DNA from: Synura sp. LO234KE
Taxonomy: Eukaryota; Sar; Synurophyceae; Synurales; Mallomonadaceae
Reading direction: 5' to 3'
NCBI GenBank assembly: GCA_015143735.1
Contig: VKHC01000665.1
Coordinates: 1-10,284, forward strand
DNA length: 10,284 bases
In this document: positions 1-8,370 of the stretch, in pieces
Layout of the letters: every line of letters starts with the position of its first letter
Position numbering within the stretch: the stretch's first letter is position 1
Notes under the pieces: model-generated
The model's database searches: none
What the model was told of the DNA's origin: nothing
What the model saw: the letters and a program-made list of their open reading frames with translations, nothing else
Program-made: the position numbers and the translations under genes

Positions 1-224
1 TGGAAAGAAGATTACCGTTAAGGTAGTACTAGAAATACAAACATCCACCTCTACGTTGCAGATCGATATAATAATTACAGCTATTTTGCGCTTGTTGTCA
101 TCGTTTGGCTTGTGGATCTAAATCCGTATGGGTCGGGTGCCTTGTAACACATCTAAGGGACTGGCAGTGCTCGACTACACTTGAATTGGTTTGTCGTGAT
201 TCTTTTCCTACCCTATTTGATCAG
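1..224 (+). other. Probable intron (or upstream sequence) of the calpain-like gene
   Basis: No coding signal continues through this stretch: the frame of the first recognised exon meets a TAA at 154-156. A donor-like aag|gtagta lies at 22/23, and a good acceptor with a pyrimidine-rich tract (ttcttttcctaccc...gatcag) ends at 224. Together they would define a 202-nt intron with a preceding exon ending at base 22. That preceding exon is only a few codons long in the window and cannot be identified. Confidence 0.35.
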
Positions 225-2011
225 GGCGTTCGCATCCACTCGCTCAAGAAGTCCTCAGACTAAACCCGTGGCGTCAGTGTCTTCACAAACAGTGCCACCT
301 ACTGATCCTCGTGGCGTCATGGGATCCCCTCAAGATATATCCTCGTCAAGTATCTGTATCTTCAACGTCACCTCAACTGGCGTTGTTGATGTTCAACCTG
401 GAGATATCCGTCCAGGACAGTTATCAGACTTGTGGCTCCTGAGTGCCCTGGCTTGCTTAGCAGAGAAGGATGGGCTTATCGAGGTAGGCAAGAGCGCGAC
501 CAAACACTCGCTAAAGGATGGAGTGGGGGACATATATGTGAAGGTTTCGTTTTGTAGGGAACAAGGGAATTACGTGTCTTGTTAGTAAGTGCTTATAACT
601 CATGAGAATATAGATATGTATCACCTGTCTACTCCCTCTACAGCCCTCCTCTCGCCTAACCCCGGCGACCGTTACACCGTTGCCCACTATGCCACGGACA
701 CAGGCCTTGTTCCAGCCCCCGTCTCGGGACCTCAACCGCTTCGGTTACTACGTGCTTCGGATACACAAGCACGGCCGTCCGCTCCCCGTGGTCATCGACG
801 ATCTCTTGCCATGTGTCGCTGTAGAGCGAGGTGGGCCGGTGTTTGCCCGGGCCCACGGCCACGAACTGTGGGTAAGGGGAAGGGACAGGGGACAGGAGGG
901 CTTGGGTGTGGGCTCCTTGTCTCTGCTTGTCGATATAAATGACCTGCCTGCCTGCCTGCCTGCCTGCCTGTCTGCCCCCCTGTCACGGTCTTCATGTCTC
1001 AGGTATCGTTCGTTGAGAAGGCGTACGCAAAAGTAAGCGATCCCAGCGTCCACCACGTGTAGTACACGTAATACCGGCCGTTACATGCGGGGCGGTGAAC
1101 GTTTGACGAACTGCATTGCGCAGCGGACTCAATCCATGAGTGTTGAGCGATTGTATGTCCAATAATCTGATCCGGCCCTGCCCGTGATGTCTATTGCCAT
1201 CGGTGTTCAGGTCCACGGAAGCTACAGTAGACTGAACGTCGGTCAGCCTAGCGCTGCTCTGGCGGATCTCATTGGGAGACCGTGTCTCAACCTGCAACTG
1301 CAGGATGAGGACGTGGTACAGCGGCTCAGGTGGGTTGCCCTCAGACGCACGTCCACAGGGCCTACCTCCTTTGTACGTCTTCTTGACGGCCTGTCCTCCC
1401 TCACGATACAGGGACGGGGGTCTATGGCTGGAAATCAAACAACGACTGACTCAGGTGCACCGCTGAATGTGCAGTGGATTCCGATGAATCTCATTAATAG
1501 TCCGTGGTTACTTTAGTGCAGTGCTTGTTAATGACTTGGGACAAGACCGTGGAAATTCGATTTGTAACTATTAGATGGTAGTATTGCGCTTCAAGCAACA
1601 TCCAGTTATACGGGCAGCGTGAGTGTGCCGTGTGCCGTGTGCCGTGTTCGTGTTCGTCTAGTATGAGAACACATGACCTTGCTGTGCGTCCACGTCCTGC
1701 AGTGGTGGTATGTGATAGACAGGACATCGCTCTGATTACCATTCATATGTGAACCACAGGGTGATCTGGTGGTGGCCAGCACCTATCCGGGGGACAGCTT
1801 CACGGCGCCGATGACGCGAGGGGAGAGTGGTTGGGGAGGGCTAAGCGCCGCCGCTGGTGTGAGGAGCGGGTCAAGCCGTAGTGTGGGTCCGGGTCCGGAG
1901 GGGAGTGGCCAGGTTGTGGCGGAGTACGGCGTGGCCTGGCGAAAGGGCCGTAAGGGGCTATTGCCGGGGTGCGGCTATGCCGTGGTCCATCTCTCGGACC
2001 GCTCGGAGTAC

Positions 2012-2044
<33 letters not shown>

Positions 2045-5000
2045 CTGAGTACAGGTGTGTGCTTGTAGCGCTGCCTCTGCATACGACGCCGGGGGAGCAA
2101 GTATATGCCATATCGCATCACCTTCACTGTGTATAGGTGGTGTAGGTCTACAAGTTGTTGGTCTCCGAGTAACGGTTACGTTCGATGTGCTGTACTATGA
2201 CCGATGCTCAGATTGCTTCAGTTGCGTAACCCGTGGGGACACAGCGACTGGACGGGGGCATTCTCGGAGACCTCCACTGTGTGGACGGACGACCTGAGGA
2301 GCACCGTAGGGGGTGGGGCCGAGGGCGAGGGGCTGTTCTGGATATCATTGGACGACTTTGTGGAGTACTTCGAAACACTGACAATATGCCGCCTCCGTCC
2401 CAACCTAGATAGGTTCGTTGACATAGAGGGACACACATAGGACTGTCGGTGAACATCCGTCGTCGTTACACGGCATTGATTTGAGCAGTGTGATGCCTAA
2501 CTCTGAATGCCTAGATTTGTGAGCGTTCTGACCATTGTTTCGTTATTTTTTGTTTGAAACCTTATCAATGTGCGCACACTACAGGGAATGGACAGAGATT
2601 AGGAGCGGCCTTAATATGCGGATTAACAACCAGTAAGGAGAGTCCCTCTTTACAGATATTTCTTATCCCACCCTGATTGGTTGTAAATAACGTCCCACGT
2701 GTGCTGTTCGAAGGGACGCTTTGGAAGCGTCGCTATACCTTATGACAGTTAAGAAAAGGTTCGTGGAGTGTGGCTAACGGTCGTCGCACATGGTCGCCGA
2801 ACTCACAAAGCACGTCCCCCATGTTCGAATACCCGTCTACTTTGTCTAGTATTACAGATATGCAATATATTATCAGTAATTAGTTAGTCTATGAAATCTT
2901 TCCTGGGGTAATGGGATGTATCGGTATAAAACACGTATTTCAACTTGAACCATTAAAAAAACACGGCGACTCTTATATTCTTTCGATCGAAATGATTCCA
3001 TCTGCCGGCAACCTGTGGTCTTTCTTGTTTATTTGGGAAGATCAGTGATGTACTACAGTTTCTTACCGCTGTTCGACGCTTACCCCTCCTGTGTATTTGT
3101 TATAATCTTACCCCTCCTGTGTATTTGTTATAATTCTGTAGTATTGACGGCTTGTAATCTCATCCTATGTACTAGTGGTCAGGTTATTATTGGAGTTCAT
3201 CAGAAAGATCCGCGGACACGTGGAGTGGACGAGCTTATAGGTAACTGGGATGGGAATATAATCGGTTATCGGTTATCCTGAAAAGCCGTCGATCATAATA
3301 CATGTTTGTGCTGAGGGGATTAGGGCCTCCGAAACTTCAATATATATACTCACCTCTTTTCCTTGCTCCACATTTCACGCTGTACAGACGTTGGGGTCTC
3401 TGTCCTTCGAGTCGCGCCGGACCTTTCGTTGGAGCTAGTGGCTACTACAGGCTTAACCACAGACCGGGAGACTCACATTGAAGTAGGCACCTGTCATTGT
3501 GCCTCATCTCAGTGCAAATACTTGCTAGTGCTGCGGCGATGACGGCATTGTGTACTGTCAACACGTCGTCCGATTAGATGCTACTGTCGCCGGGTAAGTA
3601 TTTGGTGCAGTCGATGACCTCCGGTGGAATGCTCCGACAGAAGATGGAGGGCTCCGCGCGTGGTGGATTCGTTGGCACCGACGCGCAACACCAGGTTCAA
3701 GGAAGCGGTGATGTCCAGGTGTTGCTGTCTTTCCTACCGCTGTAACGCATAGTACATGACACTTCCAAAAGTGTTGCAGTATTTGGCACGTTTCAATTTC
3801 GTTTTCCTCAATCTCCAGTGCTTTTGAAGTGTAATGGATTTCCGCTGCTCTAACCCAGACATCAGAAGAAAAGGGCGTACCCTACTGTACCATTCCGATA
3901 CTCGACCACACTAGAACGACATTCTCTGAAGCTCTTCACCATGCGTTGGAGGATCTCTTCGAGCGCCTGGACCTAGATCTGGACTTGGTTAGTCTCCTGA
4001 ACACATTTTGATATTCATCGTATTAACTACCCATTCGATATACTTGACCAACATTTCCTTTCATGCTTTATTTTAAGCTACTAAATCGCGAAGAATTGGA
4101 TTGGTTTCTACGACAAACCGAGAACTCGCCGTTGGAAGACAAGGTAAGAGAAGCAATTTTGATCGCTGCTACTTTCGTATCTGTGATTTATATTATTGTT
4201 TTAAAAATTTTACGCGTTTGTTCTAATTAAATGAAGTGGAATTGCGTTTTTCCTGTGTGCATTTCATCCAGAAATAGAATTAACAAAGAGAAAAATTCAC
4301 AGCTATATCTGAGAGTACCTTGTGTCACATCTATGTATAGATATTTCAATGGATGCTCAACAATTTCGAGTCCAGAGATAACGGACTCACGTGTACCGGA
4401 TTTAAACAGGTGAAGTATAATCTAGTTCTGCGAAGTGAATTACTTACCAACTGCCAAATGCAGTTCAGGGCCAAAGCATAGAGTCCTATTCGTTGAGGTA
4501 GTAAATGTCCTTTCCCTGAATAACTCGATATATTTCAGTCCTTATTGCGCTAACTATTACATTTACGCTGACTAAGGAAGTGCCGATTTCATATTTGCAA
4601 CTTTTCGCCCATTTTCAATAGCTTAAGCTTTGTAATTCAGAGCAGCATTAGCGGTGGAAGTACATAGTCGTAGACGCTGAAATAACAGACAGCTCCGGAT
4701 GTATGGGCGGGGAGTCGATATTCATGTCTGCATAATAATCATGATTGAACTCAGTTACGGCATTTTACCATTCATTAATTAACTTGGATGATTGTCACTT
4801 TCCTTTCCGACCTACACGTCTATCTGGTTTCTGTTTCCTCCAGTCTTACCTGTACTTGTATTTATCCTCGGACCGTGACCCCGAAGTGCTCTGGAAAGAT
4901 CTTCGGTACATGGTACGCACTGAGGGAGGAGGAGGACTGAGTACAGGACTCGTAACGGTTTCTCCGTTAGCAATATGCACGTTTGGACCGCTTGTCAACT

Positions 5001-6504
5001 CTGATGTAGCTCTATGCCCCCCTTGCTTTCCATCGCAATGAGGCATCTCTGGAGGGTTGCGTAAATTAGTAGTTAGTCATTTCCTAGGTGACACAGTAAA
5101 ATAAATCCTAATATGGGTATTGGCACCAGCTGACAATCCGTGATCGCATTTACATATAGTAGTTCTTGTATTGCGTCGTGGACAAGCCTTGGACTCTAGC
5201 CTTACTGACTGTGACGTTGACCCGGACTACTGACAGGGCTATACCTCCAACTTGAAGTGTCCCGGACACAGACACTGCGTTCTCTCCGTCCACAGGTGAC
5301 ATCGGATTGCACATATGGCGGTTTCGCCTCGAAAAAGAGGAATCAGCCTTTTTACCTTCTGTACCTTTTATTATATTTCGTGGCGAGGCATTTAAATAAG
5401 ACAATATGTCTGCATCACTTCTGACCACTTGTTTGCACTCGCACTGGATTTCCAACTTGTGCTTGTGTGGTAGCGAATGGGATTTAGGAGGAATCCGACC
5501 GTTGAAGCATGACTCGAAAGTGCTTCACGCAGCGATTGAGGCCCCCGTCTATCGGTGAGATAGGACCTCTGCGTGGGATAAGACCGCTAAAGACTGACGC
5601 TCTGCCGTCTGTGTTGTCAAAATCAATCACATTTTCTCATAGGGACGATTGAAAATTTGTCACCACTGTTGCCATCGAAATGACCTCTGCGAATCACTAA
5701 GAGAGGCGATCCGACGTTATTTCCTTTAGGTTTGGTAAGGTCCAGAGTTACGAGGACGGGAAGGTACTTGTGTACGTGTATCAGGTGGGTCCGAGCTCCT
5801 GCTGTTCAGTCGAACAAGATAGTTTGCTGTGCGTCATAAATGTATGCTAATTGGACGACTTCTATGAATTCAGCCCAACGGAAGAGCAATGACCATAGCT
5901 GCTGAGAATAAAGGGGGTCCGTGCGCTGCTTTCATCGAGGCAGATTGCTCGACGAGTCAGCGCGTTATATCACACAGGTAGAGATGATGTTTTACAGACT
6001 GTCCAGTGCCATTCTACTAGTGGAACATTTCAGTGTATATGTGGACCTTATCTCCTTCTCCAAACTGGTTCTAACGAGCGGGAGTTGGGGTCACCCCTTA
6101 GCCAACGAAAGACAGTTGTGCGCCGAATCTGTTTACCGTTTACAGCAATATAAGAAGACGTTTTTTTTAGATTGTCGACCACACTGTTAGAGTCCATATA
6201 TGAATTAGCGGTGGAACAGGAGCGTTTTGCTCGCCAATTGTCTTTAAGGTAGTCTGACTTCCTATTAATATGTATCAGAGGATCGCTGGCGGTTACAACC
6301 AAGCTGGAGCCTGGTCGCTCGACCATCCTTCATTTCCTATTTCCAGACGGGAGTGGTGAGATGCCGTTTTGGTCGTTGTCTATCGGGATCATGTGGGACA
6401 ATGGAGGCGATGGTGTGGATCATTCTGGCTCCAGAAAGGGTTTGAAAAGTGATACTACGTCCCTCAACACAGGAAGCATCTTATCAAATCAAGTATCGCA
6501 TTAG
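225..6504 (+). CDS. Calpain-like protein (peptidase C2 family), catalytically degenerate, 21 exons, 5' end probably outside window
   Basis: Spliced model with exons 225-483, 704-871, 1003-1032, 1211-1329, 1412-1454, 1760-2013, 2212-2412, 2585-2632, 2714-2747 (weak), 3183-3240, 3388-3482, 3578-3718, 3859-3987, 4078-4143, 4341-4409, 4844-4912, 5237-5295, 5474-5554, 5730-5784, 5874-5977 and 6279-6504 (stop TAG 6502-6504). Every junction is GT-AG and the phases agree, giving about 768 codons without a stop. Family landmarks appear in order: DLWLLSALACL, VVIDDLLPC, FARAHGHELW, VEKAYAK, HGSY, LLQLRNPWG, a domain III with IGVHQKDPR, and an EF-hand loop. Active calpains are Ca-dependent cytosolic cysteine proteases. 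Here Cys, His and the oxyanion Gln are replaced, so a non-proteolytic regulatory or scaffold role is inferred. The first exon's acceptor (ttgatcag, 221-224) and all sequence upstream of it are uncertain, and the N-terminus is probably beyond the left edge. The 3718 donor could instead be 3694, also in phase. Confidence 0.88.
943..970 (+). repeat. (CCTG)7 microsatellite in intron 2
   Basis: Seven perfect CCTG units, followed by TCTG and a C run, sit 32 nt upstream of the acceptor of the 30-nt microexon. The pyrimidine-rich run may act as part of the polypyrimidine tract, and repeat length could affect recognition of that tiny exon. Confidence 0.9.
1003..1032 (+). other. 30-nt microexon in the calpain core
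   Basis: Ten codons (VSFVEKAYAK) lie between tctcag (ending 1002) and gtaagc (1033). The peptide joins ELW of the previous exon to VHGSY of the next, matching the contiguous calpain motif ELW-V-x-L-x-E-K-A-Y-A-K-x-H-G-S-Y. Both flanking introns (131 and 178 nt) are phase 0, so skipping it would delete ten residues in frame. Confidence 0.85.
1623..1655 (+). repeat. Tandem GTGTGCC x3 then GTGTTC x2 in intron 5
   Basis: Three perfect heptamers (1623-1643) run into two GTGTTC hexamers (1644-1655). This is simple-sequence expansion inside the 305-nt intron 1455-1759. Nothing else recognisable is in that intron. Confidence 0.85.
1760..2013 (+). other. Exon 6: Gly/Ser-rich insertion ahead of the degenerate His motif
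   Basis: The exon opens with GDLVVASTYPGDSF, the calpain strand that precedes the catalytic His. The His-box equivalent GLLPGCGYAV follows only after about 50 residues rich in Gly, Ser, Arg and Pro (roughly bases 1806-1950). In active calpains this linker is usually much shorter. The segment is also GC-rich. No phase-compatible intron within it was found, so it is kept as coding, but that part of the exon is less certain than its ends. Confidence 0.65.
2006..2061 (+). repeat. (GT)15 array starting at the intron 6 donor, flanked by a 15-nt direct repeat
   Basis: The exon 6 donor is tacag|gtgtgt. The GT dinucleotide then repeats 15 times (2014-2043). The 15-mer GAGTACAGGTGTGTG occurs at 2006-2020 and again at 2047-2061, so the splice donor itself is duplicated 41 nt downstream. 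Use of the second copy would add 41 nt and shift the frame before the NPW exon. Confidence 0.9.
2585..3718 (+). other. Calpain domain III (C2-like), exons 8-12
   Basis: Exon 8 gives EWTEIRSGLN, resembling the W-x-E-x-R opening of domain III. Exon 10 gives VIIGVHQKDPRTRGVDEL, the conserved x-H/L-x-Q-x-D-x-R strand. Exon 11 supplies IDVGVSVLRV and LVATTGLTTDRETHIE. Exon 12 supplies LLSPGKYLVQSMTSGGMLR, the typical P-G-x-Y-x-V-x-P/x-T-S-G turn. The link between exons 8 and 10 is weak. The only phase-compatible candidate I found is 2714-2747 (DALEASLYLMT), which uses an AAG acceptor and a gttaag donor. Domain III in calpains binds phospholipid and Ca and helps position the protease core. Confidence 0.75.
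3079..3134 (+). repeat. Perfect 28-bp tandem duplication in intron 9
   Basis: The unit beginning CTTACCCCTCCTGTG and ending GTTATAAT is present twice head to tail (3079-3106 and 3107-3134) without a mismatch. It lies in the 435-nt interval between the weak exon 9 and exon 10 and ends 48 nt before the acceptor at 3182. Perfect identity points to a recent event. Confidence 0.92.
3859..4912 (+). other. EF-hand-type segment, exons 13-16
   Basis: Exons 13 and 14 join to FSEALHHALEDLFERL followed by the loop DLDLDLLLNREE and then LDWFLRQTENSPL. Loop positions 1, 3, 5 (Asp), 9 (Asn) and 12 (Glu) fit Ca coordination. The usual Gly at position 6 is Leu, and the intron falls directly after it. Exon 15 (IFQWMLNNFESRDNGLTCTG, then FKQ) and exon 16 (SYLYLYLSSDRDPEVLWKDL, then RYM) look like a second, degenerate hand of the type ending G-L-T-x-x-G-F. 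All four introns are phase 0, so exons could be skipped without a frameshift. A Ca-sensing role is inferred. Confidence 0.7.
5237..6504 (+). other. C-terminal beta-rich region of the calpain-like protein, exons 17-21
   Basis: The exons encode GYTSNLKCPGHRHCVLSVH, then S-EWDLGGIRPL and LHAAIEAPVYR, then FGKVQSYEDGKVLVYVYQ, then AMTIAAENKGG with ADCSTSQRVISHR, and finally GSLAVTTKLEPGRSTILHFL with MPFWSLSIGIMW. Alternating hydrophobic strands and the P-G turn suggest another C2- or domain-III-like sandwich. I recall similar tails in protist calpain-like proteins, but this is memory, not a search. Splice phases (2, 2, 0, 2) close exactly at each junction. After about residue W of IMW the last 36 residues are Ser/Gly/Asp-rich and look disordered. 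The stop is at 6502-6504. Confidence 0.7.
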
Positions 6505-7830
6505 CTCACTTTATATGTTTACCGGCCGGCTATCAACGCATCTATTGCTTTTTACCTTCTCGTTTTCTTATTACAACGAGTCGACGCTTACTTCTTTGGC
6601 ATTCATAAATAATGCTGTTGTGACTGCCCTCGCGCCTCTTACTTCATGATATGGTTTTGGCTTTCATGCCTGCAACAATTCTCCGACAAAAAATGATATA
6701 TTTTGTAATTGGAGACGAGATTTAACAATTTTAGATATAAACAATTTTAACAATAATAGAAATTGCCAAAGGGGGCTAAGATCATAAACACTTGCCCCAT
6801 GCTGAGTTGAACGATAGTTACTGCAACATCATTTGCCGGAAGGGACGAGTAGTAGTTGGGTGGTTTCGTGTACTTCGTCCCATGCGCTCCCCCTTTCCCA
6901 GCCATCGCGAATGTGAATCCATCATCCTCGACACGACAATCAAATGTTCCATAGAGTGTGCTGAGGGAAGAGTCGCTCAGTTTGGCTGGGCGGTGGTGTC
7001 GTGAAAGGATGCTCTATTCAGATTCTTCAAATAGTTTTTCTTGTTGGTGATTACTACTCTTTCTACGCACGACATCACCTACTAGTACCATCATCGCTCG
7101 CGCGCCGAGGATCAGCAGCCAAGCCAACGGCTATCAGCATTCCTCTTTTATCATAACTCTGTTTGGCCGCGTGTTTTCTCTACTCAATCTCTCGTTCTTC
7201 TTACTAATGGGAAGTTTCCATACCAGCAACAACCCATCCTGGCTGAATTTATCTTGTTTGTCAGCCACGACATTACTACACTAAGTAAGATCACGTCACA
7301 GCCTATTGATGTATCCAACCATGATAGTGGGGAAGTTACACCAGTCACAGCACGTGGTCCCATGCCAGGCTTTAGTACCTAATATTGGTTGGAGACACCA
7401 CCGACGGTCGATGCGTCTAGGTAGGGGGTCTCGTGGTATTACTGAGAATGCCAATGCCCAAACGCCGAGCGCACGGTACGGTACTTCATCAAAAAATTAA
7501 TAGTACCAGCACTGCGATTCTCGTGAAATGATTGGTCTCCTCTAGAGACTAGAAGTCGGGCCCATTACCACTACATCTTCCGACACAGAAGGAAAAGCGA
7601 GCAAAGGTAATGAAATCGTTCGTTTGAATCTTTGCCTGAAAAGCACATTTAATAATTTAGGAGTTGATACACTAAGAATGTAATAAACTCATTAGATCAA
7701 GTGACAAGGTTCGCAAATTGGAACTATGGAAGTAATGGATTTTATCAACAAACACGTCCAAAAAGTATTTTAAGCCTCAAGCGAATGGCTCAATTACATA
7801 TTAAAAGACGTTATAACTTGCGGCGGAAAA
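6505..7830. other. Convergent intergenic region, no recognised gene
   Basis: This holds the 3' flank of the calpain-like gene (from the left) and of LSm6 (from the right). 6700-6760 is AT-rich with repeated ACAATTTTA-like words. An open frame without an early ATG runs on the + strand from about 7090 to a TAA near 7381 (about 98 codons; it contains LTNGKFPYQQQPILAEF and DSGEVTPVTARGPMPGF). I do not recognise it, and its length is not beyond chance. Two other short frames (6792-7004 and 7306-7500) also lack any family signal. No tRNA B-box or canonical AATAAA was noticed. Confidence 0.5.
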
Positions 7831-8214
7831 TTATCTTCGTGTTTTGGAAGTGCTAATGTACAGCACTAACAACAATCTAGTTAATGAGAATGCATAGAAA
7901 TCCTTAAGTGTATTTACCGTTATTTCCACGTATGAAGCAGTCTCCGTATCGGGCTTTAAGCTGACCCTCAACATATTCTTCAGTTTGTTCCATAGCAATA
8001 TTCATAAATCCATCCAAACAAGCTAAGATACCTAAAACGTGATGGAATAAGTAGCTTAGCAATCTCTTAAATACAGCACATTTAATCAATCACCTTTGTA
8101 ATCTACTCCAGAGCTTAGCCTTACAGTTACAGGTCTTCCAAGAACTTGCTTAAGAAAATCCGACGGGCTACGTTTTTGCGCCGCTACATTGACTTTGCCT
8201 TCTGTTTCCGCCAT
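7831..8214 (-). CDS. LSM6: U6 snRNA-associated Sm-like protein LSm6, 3 exons
   Basis: Minus-strand exons are 8214-8094, 8031-7918 and 7865-7831, giving 89 residues. The introns are 62 and 52 nt, both GT-AG and both phase 1. The protein begins MAETEGKVNVAAQKRSPSDF. The Sm1 motif runs through GRPVTVRLSSGVDYKG and LACLDGFMNIAMEQTEEYV. Sm2 is DCFIRGNNVLYIS, and the end is TSKTRR then TAA. Length and sequence closely match the LSm6 family, including the diagnostic MNIAxEQTEEYV and IRGNNVLYIS. LSm6 is one subunit of two heptameric rings: LSm2-8, which binds the U6 snRNA 3' end in the nucleus, and LSm1-7, which acts in cytoplasmic mRNA decay. The ATG at 8214 gives the usual short N-terminal extension before SDFLK. 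The last exon codes only the end of Sm2 and six more residues. The gene is divergent from the phosphatase gene. Confidence 0.96.
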
Positions 8215-8275
8215 AATTATGTAATATTTATTTTCATGCCATGGTCACAGCAAATTTGTAAATAGTATATTTTGG

Positions 8276-8282
8276 TATAAAA
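8276..8282 (+). promoter_or_regulatory. TATA-like box of the phosphatase gene
   Basis: TATAAAA preceded by tttgg. If used, transcription would begin about 30 nt downstream, at or just after the GATTCAA repeats. Assignment is by motif and position only. Confidence 0.4.
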
Positions 8283-8286
8283 TTGC

Positions 8287-8307
8287 GATTCAAGATTCAA
8301 GATTCAA
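8287..8307 (+). repeat. Triple tandem GATTCAA
   Basis: Three perfect head-to-tail copies of GATTCAA sit directly downstream of the TATA-like box. Further GATTCA words follow at about 8310 and 8326. They could be a clustered transcription-factor site or 5' UTR element, or simply slippage products. Confidence 0.85.
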
Positions 8308-8370
8308 AAGATTCATTCGATGTTAGATTCAGTTTTTCCACACTACCGACATATTACTATCCAATAAAAA

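Larger units (their letters stand above)
320..2412 (+). other. Calpain protease core (CysPc) encoded by exons 1-7
   Basis: The family signature is clear across seven exons. The Cys-box reads DIRPGQLSDLWLLSA where active calpains have D-I-x-Q-G-x-L-G-D-C-W. Exon 2 carries FGYYVLRIHKHGRPL then VVIDDLLPC and FARAHGHELW. Exons 3-4 carry VEKAYAK then VHGSYSRLN and ALADLIG. Exon 6 carries GLLPGCGYAVVHLSD where the family has G-L-V-x-G-H-A-Y-S-V. Exon 7 carries LLQLRNPWG followed by WTGAFSE and FWISLDDFVEYFE. So Gln, Cys and His of the active site are Pro, Leu and Cys, while Asn and the following Trp are kept. Outside the catalytic positions conservation is good, so this is not random decay. Confidence 0.92.
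8215..8370. promoter_or_regulatory. 156-bp bidirectional promoter region between LSm6 and the acid phosphatase gene
   Basis: The two start codons face away from each other across this AT-rich interval, so both promoters and 5' UTRs must fit here or overlap the genes. On the + strand TATAAAA at 8276-8282 lies 89 nt upstream of the phosphatase ATG, a suitable place for a TATA box with a short leader. No equally clear element is seen for LSm6. Confidence 0.6.

Noticed and set aside
589-1056. Several overlapping frames on both strands
   Set aside because: Shadows of calpain exon 2 and read-through of the CCTG repeat. Only 704-871 and 1003-1032 match the family.
1800-2111. Minus-strand 103-codon open frame with a His-Thr run
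   Set aside because: The run is the (GT)15 microsatellite read on the opposite strand, and the rest is antisense to calpain exon 6. No family signal.
2815-2840. TTCGAAT resembling a tRNA T-loop
   Set aside because: The flanks do not pair as a T-stem, and no acceptor stem or A-box fits at the required distance.
3015-3281. Single 88-codon + strand protein
   Set aside because: Only 3183-3240 is real coding sequence (exon 10). The upstream part is a hydrophobic run created by the tandem duplication in an intron.
5150-5455. Minus-strand 101-codon open frame
   Set aside because: Overlaps calpain exon 17 on the + strand, which fits family and phase. The minus peptide shows no recognisable motif.
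1-6504. Interpretation of the calpain-like gene as a decayed pseudogene
   Set aside because: No stop or frameshift in any assigned exon, and splice phases agree at all junctions. Changes concentrate on catalytic residues, while structural motifs are kept.
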